DNA of 64,000 nt, taken from the NCBI GenBank assembly GCA_018902385.1, contig JABSSW010000042.1:366500-430499 (forward strand), in the 5' to 3' direction. The notes under the pieces were generated by a model. The model was given only the letters and a program-made list of their open reading frames with translations, made no database searches and was not told where the DNA came from. This DNA comes from Physcia stellaris (taxonomy: Eukaryota; Ascomycota; Lecanoromycetes; Caliciales; Physciaceae). The translations under genes and the position numbers were made by a program. This document shows, piece after piece, positions 35,817-47,750 of the stretch. Each line of letters opens with the position of its first letter. Within the stretch, counting starts at the first letter, position 1.

Positions 35817-36572
35817 GTATCGAACCATTAAAAGTAGGATCGTTCTTTTGCACATCTCTTTCAGGAAATTAATTGCGTAACAGGCTCTATGTTATGCCCT
35901 GAATCGGATACAGCACCTATTCCTCGATGTCGAAAACAAGTTTCGAACATCATTCTGAAAATGATTGTGCGTGGGGTTGATTCTATCTATTTGCCGTTTA
36001 CCTCAAACTTCAATTCTAGGAAGGGGGAAAAGCATCTGTGGGTTTGCGAATTTCAAGATCCGACGTGGCTTGTTGCTCAAAATATGTGAGACCCTCATAT
36101 AAAACGCATTTTGACGAGTGATCGGTTTCAAAACCTCACACATGGTTTCCGGTTGCTCGACTGCTGATTGAGGCAGAGAATAGTTTACAGGAGGGCTTCG
36201 ATGAGTTCATGAAGTCCAGAATCCACGGAAGAAACAGGTACGAACAATTACGATAAGACGAACCCGTGATTCAAACAGTAAAATCGGTCAAAAACAGGAC
36301 TTGCCGTTTCGTGCCCTACGTAAAGCCCTGCTATGTACTCAAGATTAGCATCTGCGCGGGAGACTTCCCACATCAATCTTGGAAGATTCAAATCCAGGTG
36401 AAGGATGTGTCTCTTTTCATCAAAATAATTCTTAGATTCATTATAAGCGGATTCGCTTGTCTCTGGCATTATTCCCTATTGCAACACAACATCTGAATGT
36501 TGAAACCTCAAGCACCCGATTTCCGCCAGTGCGAACAGACTGGTTTTCATTTTTTCTTTCTTCGGCTTAATC
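35817..36572. other. Intergenic, no gene seen
   Basis: About 0.75 kb between convergent gene ends. No recognisable coding sequence. Confidence 0.55.
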
Positions 36573-37564
36573 TCAGGCCTCTCGAATAGCGTCGGAAGTG
36601 GTTCCTTTAGCCACACCATGAGAGTCTGCAAGCCAAATTTGGGTTTCATGTCCTTTCTCTCGCACCAAATGCGGTCCTGGGCCCCTCATTGGGACAACTC
36701 CTTCAAAGCCATGCCTTATTCTCTGGAATGGATTGACTTTATTTATGATGATAGGATCCTCCGGATACCCCGTCGGCCAAAGTGGGCTATACCAATCACA
36801 CTTTGCCGACAACTCCACCACCTCCCCCGGGCGCCCAACCTCATCCACACCATTCCAATACGGGACAAACCCATTCTCCTCGCCGCCTCCTCAGTCAAGC
36901 TGACCACAAACGGACGAGGGGGTGTCGAAGGAGCAAGCCCCGTGTTATTCCTCCACATGACCTCTGTCCAATTCGCCGTAACCCACGCATAAGCGCCCCA
37001 CAGAAACTGTTCCGGGTCCGTCCAATTCAGAAGCCCTTGGTCCTGGTGGCCTGCCGGAAGGCTGGAGTTGTAATAGTCGTAATGGTAGATATTCGGCTGC
37101 GGATCGTGCGGGTCATACGGGATCGGGACGGACTCCACCAGCGAGCCTGAGCCTACGGACCAGGCGATCTGCGTGATGGGGAGATCGGGCACGCGGATGT
37201 GCACCTGCCAGGTCGTGAAGTTCTCGTAGGGGTAGGTGACTCGGTCGGAGATGTAGGAGTCCCACTCGAGACATTTGGCAGTGGTCGGGACGTACCAGAC
37301 CGCGTCGAGCTCTGGGGTGCGATCGTCGAGGAGGACGAATGGGTCGAGGGCGCCCTCGCTGTCGAGTGCGACGCGGATGTCGTAGTGGGAGAGTCCGTGG
37401 AAGGAGGTCCGGTTGTGGATTGCGACTACGACTTGGGGAATGCCGAATCGAGCGGACGTGCCGTCGTAGAAGCCATGTGATGTGGTGGAGATGATGGCTG
37501 GTGTTAGTGGGACTGTGGAGTAGGCGTTTAGGATTTGGGGCGGGTAGTGGGTGATGATGACCAT
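36573..37564 (-). CDS. Unrecognised protein with many N-glycosylation sequons, one frame break
   Basis: I do not recognise the family. The main frame (37564 down to 36743) is rich in aromatic residues and N-x-S/T sequons (NRTSFHG, NFTTWQ, NSSLP, NWTDPE, NWTEV, NNTGL), suggesting passage through the secretory pathway, but there is no clear signal peptide. After VSLTEEAAR near 36871-36890 the frame turns nonsensical, while another frame continues as NGFVPYWNGVDEVGRPGEVV ... CDWYSPLWPTGYPEDPI to a stop at 36573. One missing base in that GC-rich stretch joins them; the span of 992 nt is one short of a multiple of three. Expected length is about 330 residues. A missed upstream exon could supply a signal sequence. 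Confidence 0.6.
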
Positions 37565-38498
37565 GATGGCTGTGGACGTGTGAAGAGGGGTTCTTGGCTA
37601 ATTAGGAGAAAAAACGATTTTAAAGAGCTGGCGGTTGTCTTTCCCAGACGATTGAGCGTGCGTATTGGCGACCTTTGCCATGCGAGCCATGCGACATACA
37701 ATAAGCGACGGTACTCATTACGCGCAGCAAGAGGCTTGATGCATATAACACCCATATGGATAGAAATCTTCTCAGCACTGGCAAAGAGCACCTAGATTCA
37801 TGATAGCGACATGATCTTCAAGCACTTTAATCACACAGGATGACACGGCGTCTGGAGTTTTCGGTCTGAATCCGTAAATATTGTAGAAGGACAACTGTAT
37901 TTAATTTGGGCCCCCTATTAGGTATTACGGGTCCTGCATCAGTTCATACTCGTCCATCTTACAGTCCAGAGCGATGTGAAAGTTATTTGATTAGATATTC
38001 CATGTATTCGGCGACGTTTGTGAGACCTCGGCAAGTCTTCCGGGGTTCTTTTCCGGGTAGCTTCCGGGTATGGCGGTGGAAATAACAGACTTGGGGTGAG
38101 ATTAGCAAATGGAGAGTGGACATAGAAAAGTGGGAGGTGGATATAGTGAGTCTTCTCAAGAATGGCGACAAATCTACGGAGCACTCCGTAAACATATCAG
38201 ACCCTGATCACGCTTGTCGAAGAAGCTTGAGATAGGCCAATATATTGTTTTTCATAAAGGTCAGTGTCTACATACTGTCGTCTTCTTGATTGCTGCCAAG
38301 ATATTTCTTCTTTTGTAGTGACATTCAGATCTCAGACGAAAAATAACAATTATATTTCATCAAAATAAGAGACTTGTCTATTGTTTCCATCCTTGTGTTG
38401 ATTTCTCTACTTATGCAAGCTAAGATCGTCATCATCATCGGACTGTGCTCAATGAGCGGCACAGCACATGCTACATTATTCGTCGTCTATCGCGTATC
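37565..38498. other. Intergenic between divergent genes, no gene seen
   Basis: About 0.9 kb with promoters of the flanking divergent genes. No open frame with family resemblance. Confidence 0.55.
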
Positions 38499-39980
38499 AT
38501 GTCCAAAGACGCGCAGCCAAGGAAGATGCACGGATGTTCAGACGAGAGCAATTCTGTTTTCGCAAAGCTCGCGGTTGACGATCATGTCAACCTTCAGTAT
38601 CCTCAAGTTCTTTTCCGTCCGTCTCTTTTGGCAGGCTCCAGTCAAGGAAACTCCGCAGTCCGTGACCAATCTTCGACCCAAAAACTTACGCTGTTCGACG
38701 TTGTCGGATTGACTGTCGTGATGCTCATCTCATCCACCTTGTTACTTCTCTACTGTATCCCTGTCAGTCTCTCCGCCCCTCGTGCAATTGCAACAAACTA
38801 CACAACGGCGGACTGGTTATCCAGAACCCAATCAGCAGTCGATACGCTTCAAAAATGGTATAACCCAACCACGGGCCTCTGGGAAACTACAAACTGGTGG
38901 AACGCCGCCAACATTCTAACCACGCTTGGCAACTACGCCCTGCTCAACCCATCCTTCGCACCCGAATTTGAACGCATAGCACAAAACACCTTCATCAGAG
39001 CGCCCATCTCCAAACCCCGCGTTCTCAAAGTCCGAACATCGACTTCATTACACACATACACCTACCCCAACATCCCGGACGGGTTGAAAGCCCCACCAGC
39101 CTCCAACGCTGGAGATGGTTTCCTGAACTGGTACTATGACGACGAAGGCTGGTGGGCCCTCGCCTGGCTCAAAGCCTACGACGTCACCAATAACCCGGCC
39201 TACCGCGCCGAAGCAGCCAAAATCTTCTTCGATATGACGAAAGGCTACTTCGCCACCTGCGGCGGACTATGGTGGGACAAACGTCACACCGCCAACGTGG
39301 CCATCGCCAACGAACTCTTCCTCGCCGTCGCAGCCGGGCTCGCGAACCGCGTCCCTGTAATCGAGAAGCCGTATTATGTAGACTGGGTCTGGAGGCACTG
39401 GGCCTGGTTTCGAACGGCGGGCTTTTTCAACCTGGATTTCGTTATCAATGATGGTCTTGATTTGAATACGTGCCAGAACAACAATGGGATCGTGTGGAGC
39501 TATAATCAGGGGGTTATCCTCGGCGCGCTGGTGGAGGCGAATCAGACGGGTATGTACCTGCGGCCGGGTTCGACTCCGTTAATTTATAGCCATCTTGTCG
39601 ACCGCACCGTGTTACATGCCCTCCGCAAGTTGTTGGACAGGGACGGCATCCTGCACGATGTGTGTGAGCCTGAGTGCGGGGACGATGGGCCGCAGTTCAA
39701 GGGCATTTTCATGCGGAATGTTATGCAGAGCAGAGCCTTTTTGGAGAAGTCGTTCGGACGTTTCGATGATTCGAGGACGGCGATAGGGCGGAATGCCGAC
39801 GCGATTTGGAATAAAGATAGAGGAAGAGATGACAAATTGGGATTAGTCTGGTCCGGGCCGTATAGGGAAGCAACGGCAGCGACACAGAGTTCGGCGCTTG
39901 ATGCGCTGGTAGCTAGATTGGACTTGGAGATTAATGGTGTGCTGGGCGCGGGCACTGGCGAAGGAAAGGACACAGCATAA
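38499..39980 (+). CDS. GH76 family alpha-1,6-mannanase-like protein with N-terminal membrane anchor
   Basis: Single exon, 493 residues. The first ATG of the frame is at 38499; a GTG further upstream is not a likely start. A hydrophobic segment at about 68-90 (LTVVMLISSTLLLLYCIPVS) after a polar N-terminus predicts a type II membrane protein. The catalytic part starts near 105 and has the GH76 Asp-Asp pair at 214-215 in NWYYDDEGWWALAWLKAYD, plus GGLWWDK, YKNAIAN-type ANVAIANELF and WSYNQGVILGALVEAN. GH76 enzymes cut alpha-1,6-mannan, and the related Dfg5/Dcw1 proteins process GPI-anchored wall proteins. No GPI signal is seen at the C-terminus, so this is more like the secreted or membrane-anchored mannanase branch. 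No frame break. Confidence 0.92.
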   Translation: MSKDAQPRKMHGCSDESNSVFAKLAVDDHVNLQYPQVLFRPSLLAGSSQGNSAVRDQSSTQKLTLFDVVGLTVVMLISSTLLLLYCIPVSLSAPRAIATNYTTADWLSRTQSAVDTLQKWYNPTTGLWETTNWWNAANILTTLGNYALLNPSFAPEFERIAQNTFIRAPISKPRVLKVRTSTSLHTYTYPNIPDGLKAPPASNAGDGFLNWYYDDEGWWALAWLKAYDVTNNPAYRAEAAKIFFDMTKGYFATCGGLWWDKRHTANVAIANELFLAVAAGLANRVPVIEKPYYVDWVWRHWAWFRTAGFFNLDFVINDGLDLNTCQNNNGIVWSYNQGVILGALVEANQTGMYLRPGSTPLIYSHLVDRTVLHALRKLLDRDGILHDVCEPECGDDGPQFKGIFMRNVMQSRAFLEKSFGRFDDSRTAIGRNADAIWNKDRGRDDKLGLVWSGPYREATAATQSSALDALVARLDLEINGVLGAGTGEGKDTA

Positions 39981-42812
39981 GTCCACATCTTCCCAGCTTT
40001 ACAAATCTAAACGGTAGGTCGCTGGCATCTTACCCTAATGCTGCGTACTTCCCTCATTGCTATGTACAGGAACCTTGGTGTTTTGGGCCTGGCCGGCCTG
40101 TAGGCCTTTTGCATGAGCGAAACAGCTCAACGGAGCAGCTTTCAAAGCCTGACTACTCCCTCTGTCTCTGCGACTGAATTATGGAGCGAAAAGAAGAAAA
40201 TCTTCAACGAAGGTGATAAACAAAGCCTCAGAAAGAGGTGATAACGCCGATGAATATCAAAAAACATAATGAGTGAACGAGGCAAAAAGAAGAGACGAAA
40301 GATGAGGAATGAAAGAAATGAAACGTTGATCTTCTTTTTAGTTACTCGTAGAGGGCCGGCTTTTTCAAGCCTTTTTCAACTTTTCATTCGTGCGTTAGCT
40401 CCTATGTCTAGCCTGGATAGTCTGTCTTACTGGAAATTCGAAAAGCTGCCTTCATCTGTACGCTCGCTTGGCTGGTATATTGCACTATTTCTTCATTATT
40501 CATCAGATAGTAGGCACTCCTCTCATGAGAAACACCAAATGCTGAGCTAGGGACTTTAGGACCGTATTCTAGCCAATGAATTTTCCGTTGTTATCTCTAC
40601 TTCTACTACTAAATATATTCAGGGCGGTGTTTGGATGCATATCAGATCCTAGATGATTCGTTGCATTGTTATTGAATTCAAAGGATCGTGTCGAAACGTT
40701 ATCTGCAATGAGATCGTTTCGCCCACTCTGATTCTTACTCCTACTGCTAGCACTGTCTCACTACCTCCATCAACTCTCTCCATCGATTCAATACTCTACA
40801 CTACTCTACTCTACACTACTCTACACTACTCTACTAATCACATCTCCATTACCGCAACACTAGACACTCTCTTGTCCCATATACATCAACATTCTGCATT
40901 ACAGCCCACTCTCTTCCCTCGTCCTCAGTATTATTCCAATTACCTCAGCAATCTCTCTTGCAAAATCTAGCCTCGATCACATCTTCAAGTCCTACTCTCT
41001 TCTCCCACTTTTTCCAAGTTCTCAATATTCTACCTACCTCTTTCAAGCCTCCAACCATTCAAAAACCCCACATATTAGCATTCTCATCTGTTTCGAATTT
41101 CCTACAAGAACATAAAACCTACACCATACTTACTCCAAGCACCCTTTACAATACCTCGTTATCATCGCCCATGTCCATTCCGCACCCCATCTTCGTCTTG
41201 ATCCCGCCCATTCTCATCCTCTAACCTACGTCCATATCCTCATCTTCATCCCACCCACTCTCCTCCCCCCTATCCTTAACCCAATCCATCAACCCCCCAC
41301 AGCTCCCATAGATTCCGTGTCCATTCCGTGTCCATCCCGTCTCCACTTTCTCGTCCTCTTGATACCTACCCCTACTCTATACCAATGATTACTTCAATAC
41401 CTGCCCTTACTCCTTGCCAACTCCCTGCCAATGATTACGTAATACTCACAGAACACAGACTTCGCGGGTGGGTAGGAAAGGCTGTGGATGATGTGAGGAG
41501 AGGAGGGGGTGTGGAGTTCGGGTTTTGATTTTGTGTGTTTTCTCCAAAGAAAGGGGGCGCGGTTGTGGTCTGGGGTAGGCGGGGGATGGCGAGGAGGAGG
41601 GGAGGGTTGGAGGGTTGCAGGGCTGGAAGATGCAATTGAGATCCATGACATATATAAACCACTGATCTCCAGGACGGACAGAAGGGACCGCCATATAAAT
41701 CTGTATCGTCTGTGCGGCTATTCATACCCGACATCATCAGGAAAACGTGAAGAGAGATTGCTTTGGAAAATAGAATGAGCTGATGTCCAACTTCTGGCAT
41801 TTCACCTGTATCCTGCAAAGAGACCACCCTGACCTTCATCCCCAACCCCCTCTCGCATCCTCTCTCCCCTAACTCCAGAACACCCCAAAATCGTATATCT
41901 ATACCCCATCTAGGACCGCAGTGGCGAGATTTAGACACTCCCCAACACTTGCTGCATCCCATCTCCTTTTCGAAAATCCGCACATGGGAAAGGGCTCATC
42001 AAGCGTCAATGTGACAAATTACATTAACGATTTTGCGCCGAAAAAACAGGAGGAAAAAAAAGCGTTTTATCATTTCTCTGGCTTTCCTATTCTTCACAGG
42101 GAAGGATGTTGCTCGCTTTATAGTTTATACGTACTTATCATAGTCATTAGGCAAGGATGGTGGGGTGATAGGTTGTTTCCTGATTTTGTTTCATGGGAGA
42201 GATATAATTGAGTGGGGGAAAGGAGTAGCTATCTATCCAAGCACCCCTTCTCAACGATCATAAGTTCCATGAACTGGTAACTGAAGGGGGCTCTCGCTAC
42301 CCCTATCTCATACCCCAGTCCCTATCTGAACCCAAGAATCGCGGTCCGAGGATGCGGGGGCAGAATCAGATATTGGACATACGAGCTTACCGTATCATCA
42401 TTCCTGGCGGATATCTTAGACGCGTGGTGTTGGGCGTCGGAGGGCCGATGTAAGGGAAAGTATAAGGGAGGCATGGGAGGGAAAGAGAGCTAGGGAAACT
42501 GTGGGTATCCGTACATGGAAGGGGAAAGGGGGTGTAGTCAGGAATCGCTAAGCTCGAGGTAAAGGGGCAGGAATAGGAAGACGACGAAAATGCTGGTCTA
42601 TTTACCGATTACGATTACACGCCCTGCAAGTAAGAGAGTCTCTCGCAGCGACGGCGCAGGTTTTATCTTGAAAATTTACTCGTTCCGTTTAAAGTTATAA
42701 GGTGGCCCTATGGACAGTACCCATCTGCCAAACAACCCCACACTGAGAACCATGGAATCAAGCCCAACACCCAAACCGCTCCCATCCCCATCTCCATCCC
42801 CACAAAACCCAA
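39981..42812. other. Long intergenic region, no gene seen
   Basis: 2.8 kb. 40735-41390 is strongly pyrimidine-rich on the plus strand and gives Ser/Pro/Leu-rich spurious frames; 41440-41900 has complementary G-rich and C-rich stretches. Nothing with a domain or a splice pattern. Regulatory DNA for GH76 (3') and the small secreted gene (3') is expected only at the ends. Confidence 0.5.
40793..40835. repeat. Microsatellite-like tract
   Basis: Imperfect tandem copies of actctact / actctacact over about 43 bp inside the pyrimidine-rich region. Confidence 0.8.
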
Positions 42813-43171
42813 CTAAAAAGGCGTCCCAGTCCCCGTCCCCCTCGCGACCAAATACGCCCCCGTCCCCGTCCCGCGCGGCACCAAGACCGCACCCGTACCT
42901 GCAGCTGTCGTGGTAGTATTCGAGAACTGCCGTTTACTGAATGCAGGCTTGCCGGTAACGCGAGGCATGAGGATTGCCCCGGTGCCTGTTCCGTAGTTGC
43001 GAGCCATCAAGGCCACTCCCGTGCCTGTGCCTCGAGCCATCAGGAGCGCGGTGGTGGTGGTGGTGTTTGTGAATTGGCGCTTCTGGAAGGGGGATTGTTG
43101 AGCGGGTTGCCGGATGTTAGGGATGAGAGCGCCAGCGCGAGGATGAGGGTGAGGAGTTTGGTGAGGAGCAT
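42813..43171 (-). CDS. Small secreted protein with KR-preceded repeats, one frame break
   Basis: The ATG at 43169-43171 starts MLLTKLLTLILALALSSLTS, a good signal peptide. Its frame then runs into nonsense, but an overlapping frame reads FQKRQFTNTTTTTALLMARG and on to a stop at 42813. One missing base at the five-G run 43089-43093 joins them (359 nt is one short of 360), giving about 119 residues. The mature part repeats: KRQFTNTTTT and KRQFSNTTTT each follow a Lys-Arg pair, and short units of the type (A/V)xL(M/V)(A/P)RGTGTG occur about five times (MARGTGTG, MARNYGTGTG, MPRVTG, VPRGTGTG, VARGTGTG). Dibasic KR before each repeat suggests Kex2 cleavage in the Golgi and release of peptides. No peptide-modifying gene (UstYa-like) is adjacent. 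Function unknown. Confidence 0.65.
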
Positions 43172-44841
43172 GGCTGTATTCGAAGGATTGGGGGTGATGA
43201 CGAGGGAGTGGGAGTCCTGATATGATTCTGGGGACGGAGATAAAGTGTGATAGATGTTCGGGAGTATCAAGTAATGAATGATTGAAAGGGAGGGTTTCTT
43301 CAATATGCTAAGTCATAAGCCCCATAGGTCTATCTAGGAAGCGAGAGAATTGCTCACTACTGCAGAGAGTGGGCAGTACCAGGGAAAATAAACTACTTTT
43401 GCTTGCACGAAAGAAGAAGACGAATCATACTTATACCTCTACCACTGTTGTCAATACTCGGCTGCCTTGAATGCTCGGCTCTCGGTGACATCCTCCAGTT
43501 GCAGTCATACGAGACTTAGCATAGATATGAAGACCAATGCCCGGCAATGTTCCAGCGCCAACCTCGGAATCATGGTTTACAGGTCCAGGAGCAATGCTCA
43601 TAGTTTCGAATCAGTATTTGTAAGCTGCTTTGTGCAACTCTAACAGCCCTCTGCGAGTAATCAAGCGAGAGTAACGAGGCGAGGATATCTAACTTTTCGG
43701 GTTGGAAGCTCGTGTGATGTTATCGTTCTTGAAGTTTGATAGGGAACCATGTCGGGATGAGAAGATAAAGCCATCCAGGGGAAGCGATTCCGCCTTCATG
43801 GTGTGCCTGGTTGTCTTGAGTGTTCCGAGTATTATAGGCGAAATGCTAGGATGAAATCCTACACAGGAAAGCATGAATCTCAACAGCTCCAGAGCCGACC
43901 GGTGCTCACTCCGACTGGATGGATGTTGCCGGATCAGCTGAAACTTGCGTGATCGGAACTACCCTTTGCACAAGGCGACGAGCAGAGCGGTCCGTTGACA
44001 GCGGAAGCTAGGGGAAATCCTACAGTTGCGGTAGGAGTGAAGAAATCTCATTCGGCTGTTTGCCAAAACCGGTGATGCGTTTCAATTGGACTCGAGTCAG
44101 TTGGTTCAGCCTCATCAACTCGCAAGGTGCCAAACCCGAGGCGTTTCGGATTTGTGAGAGGCTCAAGCATTGAAGAAGAGCGTCATCCTCTGACAGTGAT
44201 ACGATTACATGAGCGTCTCGGAGTGTTTTCTGCATGATGCAAGGAAGATCACAGGCTACATGGACAAAGTTGGACAGAGGTGTGTGGGTTGGTGCGAGTT
44301 GAGGTCGGCGGAGTGTTTCCCCCTGTCCGGAAGATAACAAGCGCCAAGACAGCCGAGGATGCTTCTGCCGAGCTACATCTGACAGACGGACTGGCAAACT
44401 CCGAATGAAACAGACGAATGATAGGGTTTGCAGGATATCTATCTTATCTTGTCTCAGTCCAAAGAGATATCATCTGCGGATGTCTCGAAAGTAACAGGGA
44501 GTGCCCCGAATGGTCAATATACGGAATAGCAGCACGCGCGAGTGAGCGAGTCGCTCAGGCTGAGACCGGACTCCGGGTGTGGGTTCAATATATCCGGGCG
44601 AAACAATAAGAAGCCTTACAGAGATCGAGGGAAGGCCTTTCCATTGAAGGAAGTTCGTACAGTAACCAACACGAGCAAGGTTCTTGTGTTCGTAGGAAGG
44701 GGCCTGCGCCAGAGTATGCTCCTCATTTCTATGACTCCTAGCATACAGTGCATCATCCATCCTCCATCGCTATTTTGTCATGAGACATCCATGCAATCAC
44801 ATCTTCCATCTACCTCCACCCTCTGCTTCCCCCATTCGTAT
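43172..44841. other. Intergenic, no gene supported
   Basis: 1.7 kb. A 125-codon minus-strand frame at 44020-44397 has no start context, splice signals or family resemblance that I can defend. Otherwise nothing. Confidence 0.5.
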
Positions 44842-45474
44842 CTACTTCCTCCGGAAACTGCACCCCTCCGTCAATCGTGCCTTGCCGCCGGTAGGTTGAC
44901 ATAGGACGGTCGAACATCCGCCGCAGATGACGACGGTTTGGGCGTGCGAGAAGACGGTGGTGATGGTGAAGCAGCCGGGGCATTTGACGTCCATGAAGAA
45001 GGAGCGGGGTGCGGGTACAAGCATCTGGAGAGATAAGGAAGTCAGCAGTCTGAGAGGTTACTGGAAGGTTGCGACGCGGAGGTCGAGGTGTGGGAAGAGC
45101 ATAGTTCCTCTGATGATGGAAAGGGAGAAAGCAACCCTCGCAGAACATGGTAGTGAACAATTGTAGTGAACAATTGAGCCCATGTATGTGCTTCTGATGC
45201 TTTATTTGAGACTCGCAAGCCAGAGTATGTTGCGGCAGGCGGGTGCTCATTGTTGACCCGCAGCTTGTAAAGCACACGACCACCGCCAAAGGTCTCGTGC
45301 AGCTCCATTCACTCTTCTCCGAACCTAACAGCCAACGTACCTTAAGCTTGTGCTTTCTCGCCTCAGCCGCTGGGCTGGGATTCAATAAATCGACTGCGAG
45401 AACCTATTCACCCCGGCGCATCAGCGGAGACTCCTCGCACTCGTACGATTGCCACGCTGGGACTCTCTCACCAT
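44842..45474 (-). CDS. rps27: 40S ribosomal protein eS27 (S27)
   Basis: Zinc-ribbon protein of the small ribosomal subunit. Three exons: 45472-45474, 45341-45403, 44842-45024. Exon 1 is only the ATG; its GTGAGAG donor joins the acceptor GTGAATAG so that the protein begins [22 protein letters not shown], the standard eS27 start. Exon 3 carries the C4 zinc site CPGC ... CGGC ([13 protein letters not shown] and [12 protein letters not shown]) and the conserved end [14 protein letters not shown]. Total 82 residues, the normal length. Intron 2 (316 bp) has a 15-bp direct repeat (AATTGTTCACTAC twice). No frame break; a single-copy housekeeping gene expected to be strongly expressed. Confidence 0.97.
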
Positions 45475-46062
45475 CTTGGCGACCTGTCGGGTTCTTCTGT
45501 TGTTTGTTGTTGCGTTCGGCTACTTAGATTGTCGCTGCAGGTACTTTGGCGCAGTCTGAGAGGTGGAGGACAAGGTAGAGACAGATGCTGCTTGCTGAAG
45601 GGAATTTGGGTGATGGACGAGTTGATGAGTCAAGAGATCTTGAAGGTGGGTAGCGGATGCGCTAACCGCAACGGGCTTGCCGAAGGGCTGTGCCCTAACT
45701 GTGTACATCAACACCAATGCATGAAGTGTTTTCGAAGTCCCATGTCAAGAGCACGCTCCTTCGTTCTGATAAGATTTACATGGTACATTTCGATCTCACG
45801 TAGTTCCGAATCCGCATTGAAAGACCGAAGAGGCAAAACTTCCCAGGAAATGCATCGATTATGTCTGATATTGAATGCACGCATACATTGTCCTTCAACC
45901 GAAATTGCATACGTCTGATTTTCGATCGTTCGACTCGTCTCTTCCTAATATAGCTAGAGCTACTTCCAAAAGGTAAGCTTCATGATCAGAGGAAACGACT
46001 CCAGGTATCCTTCTCGTAGATAGCCATCGAATCTCCATCCCCCAAGCGTGGTCTGCCTTCAC
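45475..46062. other. eS27 upstream region
   Basis: About 590 bp between eS27 and the F-box-like gene; it must contain the eS27 promoter. No gene recognised. Confidence 0.5.
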
Positions 46063-47453
46063 TCAAGTACTCGAGGTAATGGACTTCTTCGCTTGTCTCT
46101 CTGCCTGGATCTCTTTCCCGCGCTGGATCATTTCCTTGACCACATCGTTCTCTTGTTGAAATAATCGAGCACCATTGACATCCAGTAACCTCGCCTGTAT
46201 CAGCTCGGCATACTCTTGTTGTTGTTCTTTTGTCCATTGCGTGTAGAGTCCCAGTTTCCAGTGGGCGTCGTAGTTCCCCAGATAACTATTAGTTACGGAC
46301 ACTTTGGCTCGGGTCAGTGGGAGTGTGGCCAATTTTCGTGCACCTTCCAGGTACTTGGTTTCAAAACAACGGGCCTTGTACTCTTTGTCGAAATAGCTGG
46401 CAGGAAATCTGGCATTGATACATAACCATAGCTCACGTAGTCCTTGCAAAGACCTTACGAGAGGCATAGTAATGGCGTCACTCCACAATGGCGTTCCTCG
46501 CAGCGCGAACACGACTACCAGTCGTAGCTTCTTGATCAGTCGTTTCTGGAAATTGGTTCTCTCCCCATGAAGCGACTGAAGGACGGAACATCATTGAAGG
46601 AGAAGATGTTGCTTTCCCACAAGACTTGGTTGGCTTCGGTGTATATTTGCCGGCAGGTACGGAGGATGCCAAGATGCATTTCCCTGTCATAGCCATCTCG
46701 CTTACGGAACACTGCCCCTGGAGGACCATACACGAGGGTGTCCTTGGCGCGCCGCCATTCGTCTTGTGAGTAACTCACGCGGAGGTGCCCGATCAGAAGC
46801 TGCTCTTCCTCCTTGTCCATCTGTTCATCGCGCTTGCTAGAATAAACGAAGGAATTCTCAGAGGAGCCATCACTGTCGGTTTCTTCTTGCATGCTTGAGT
46901 CATCCGTTGAGCTCCAATCCCCACTAGCCTCATAGCCTTTTGCATTGATATTGGTCCGTGCCTTTAACAGAGTTGAGTCGTGGGGAGGAGCTGTGCGTCC
47001 ATCGCCAGTAGACGCAGGAGAACGACCTGTGTAGCCTACGAGGTGACCGAAAAGAGAGAAACCGCCTTCTCCTGCACCGCCGTAGGTCCAATCATCATCC
47101 TCATCCTCGATGCTTTCGGCCGCAGATGGATCGCATACGAGCAAATGCCAGCGATTGGAGTGTTTCTTCTTAGCGTCCTGTTCAACGCAATTCTTGAGGT
47201 GGATGAGTCTGTCTCCCAGCATGTAATTGAAGATTTCCCGACGGATCTCGACGGGAAGGCGAAGGAGAGGAGAGGATTCGGCGTTTTGTTTGATTCTGCA
47301 TAGATAGATTAGCCGCTAATCAGTCTTTTCGCCCTTTTGATGGGGGCCGACACACATGGCTTTCGTGGCTGCGGTTTTGGGGGCAGTGAAAGTCATCCGT
47401 TTCCTTGAATGTCGATTCGATGCCTTTTCGGCATCACTTTTGCGCTTGGTCAT
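46063..47453 (-). CDS. F-box-like fungal protein (DUF7730-type), one frame break
   Basis: Exon 1 is 47356-47453 (MTKRKSDAEKASNRHSRKRM), exon 2 47295-46063, joined by a GTGTGT..GCAG intron in phase. After a basic N-terminus comes LLRLPVEIRREIFNYMLGD, an F-box-like helix pair common to large fungal families, then an acidic low-complexity insert and the conserved ILRTCRQIYTEANQVLWESN block. In the next segment the frame stops (SRFMGREPISRND), while another frame carries on with NFQKRLIKKLRLVVVFALRG to KSITSST at 46063. One missing base at the four-C run 46563-46566 (plus strand) explains it; exons sum to one less than a multiple of three. Expected 443 residues. Likely a substrate adaptor or simply a lineage-expanded protein; partner unknown. 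It lies 215 bp from AT island 2. Confidence 0.75.
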
Positions 47454-47667
47454 TCTAGCTGCACAGGTGGAGCGAACAGCAGAGGAGAGACTTTATGAGA
47501 TGGTGGGCTTGGAGAACGCGTGGGCCCAGCAAAACGCGCGGATGAGGCCGGAAAGTTTGAATAACCCAGCGGAAACGTTCCGCGAGTCTTGGCACAGTGG
47601 ATAGCACCATTATTTCTTCCCTCCGAGCATCTTAGAAGGAGACAGGCACTAGGCTAGTGGAGATTAG

Positions 47668-47750
47668 TCATCCAACGTGTACTTAATCGACCGTCCGATC
47701 TCGTAAATTTCTTCATGCATTTTCTATTTACAAAATCATCTTTTTGCTTT
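47668..47750 (+). repeat. Left terminal direct repeat of outer element
   Basis: Starts tcatccaacgtgtacttaat. It matches 62350-62433 except for nine C-to-T changes in the right copy and one transversion. Similarity fades after 47750. Confidence 0.7.

Noticed and set aside
40650-41230. Long Ser/Pro/Thr/Leu-rich frames
   Set aside because: Product of pyrimidine-rich low-complexity DNA; composition explains the lack of stops.
44020-44397. 125-codon minus-strand frame
   Set aside because: No recognisable family, no supporting splice or start context, and one of several overlapping frames in the region.
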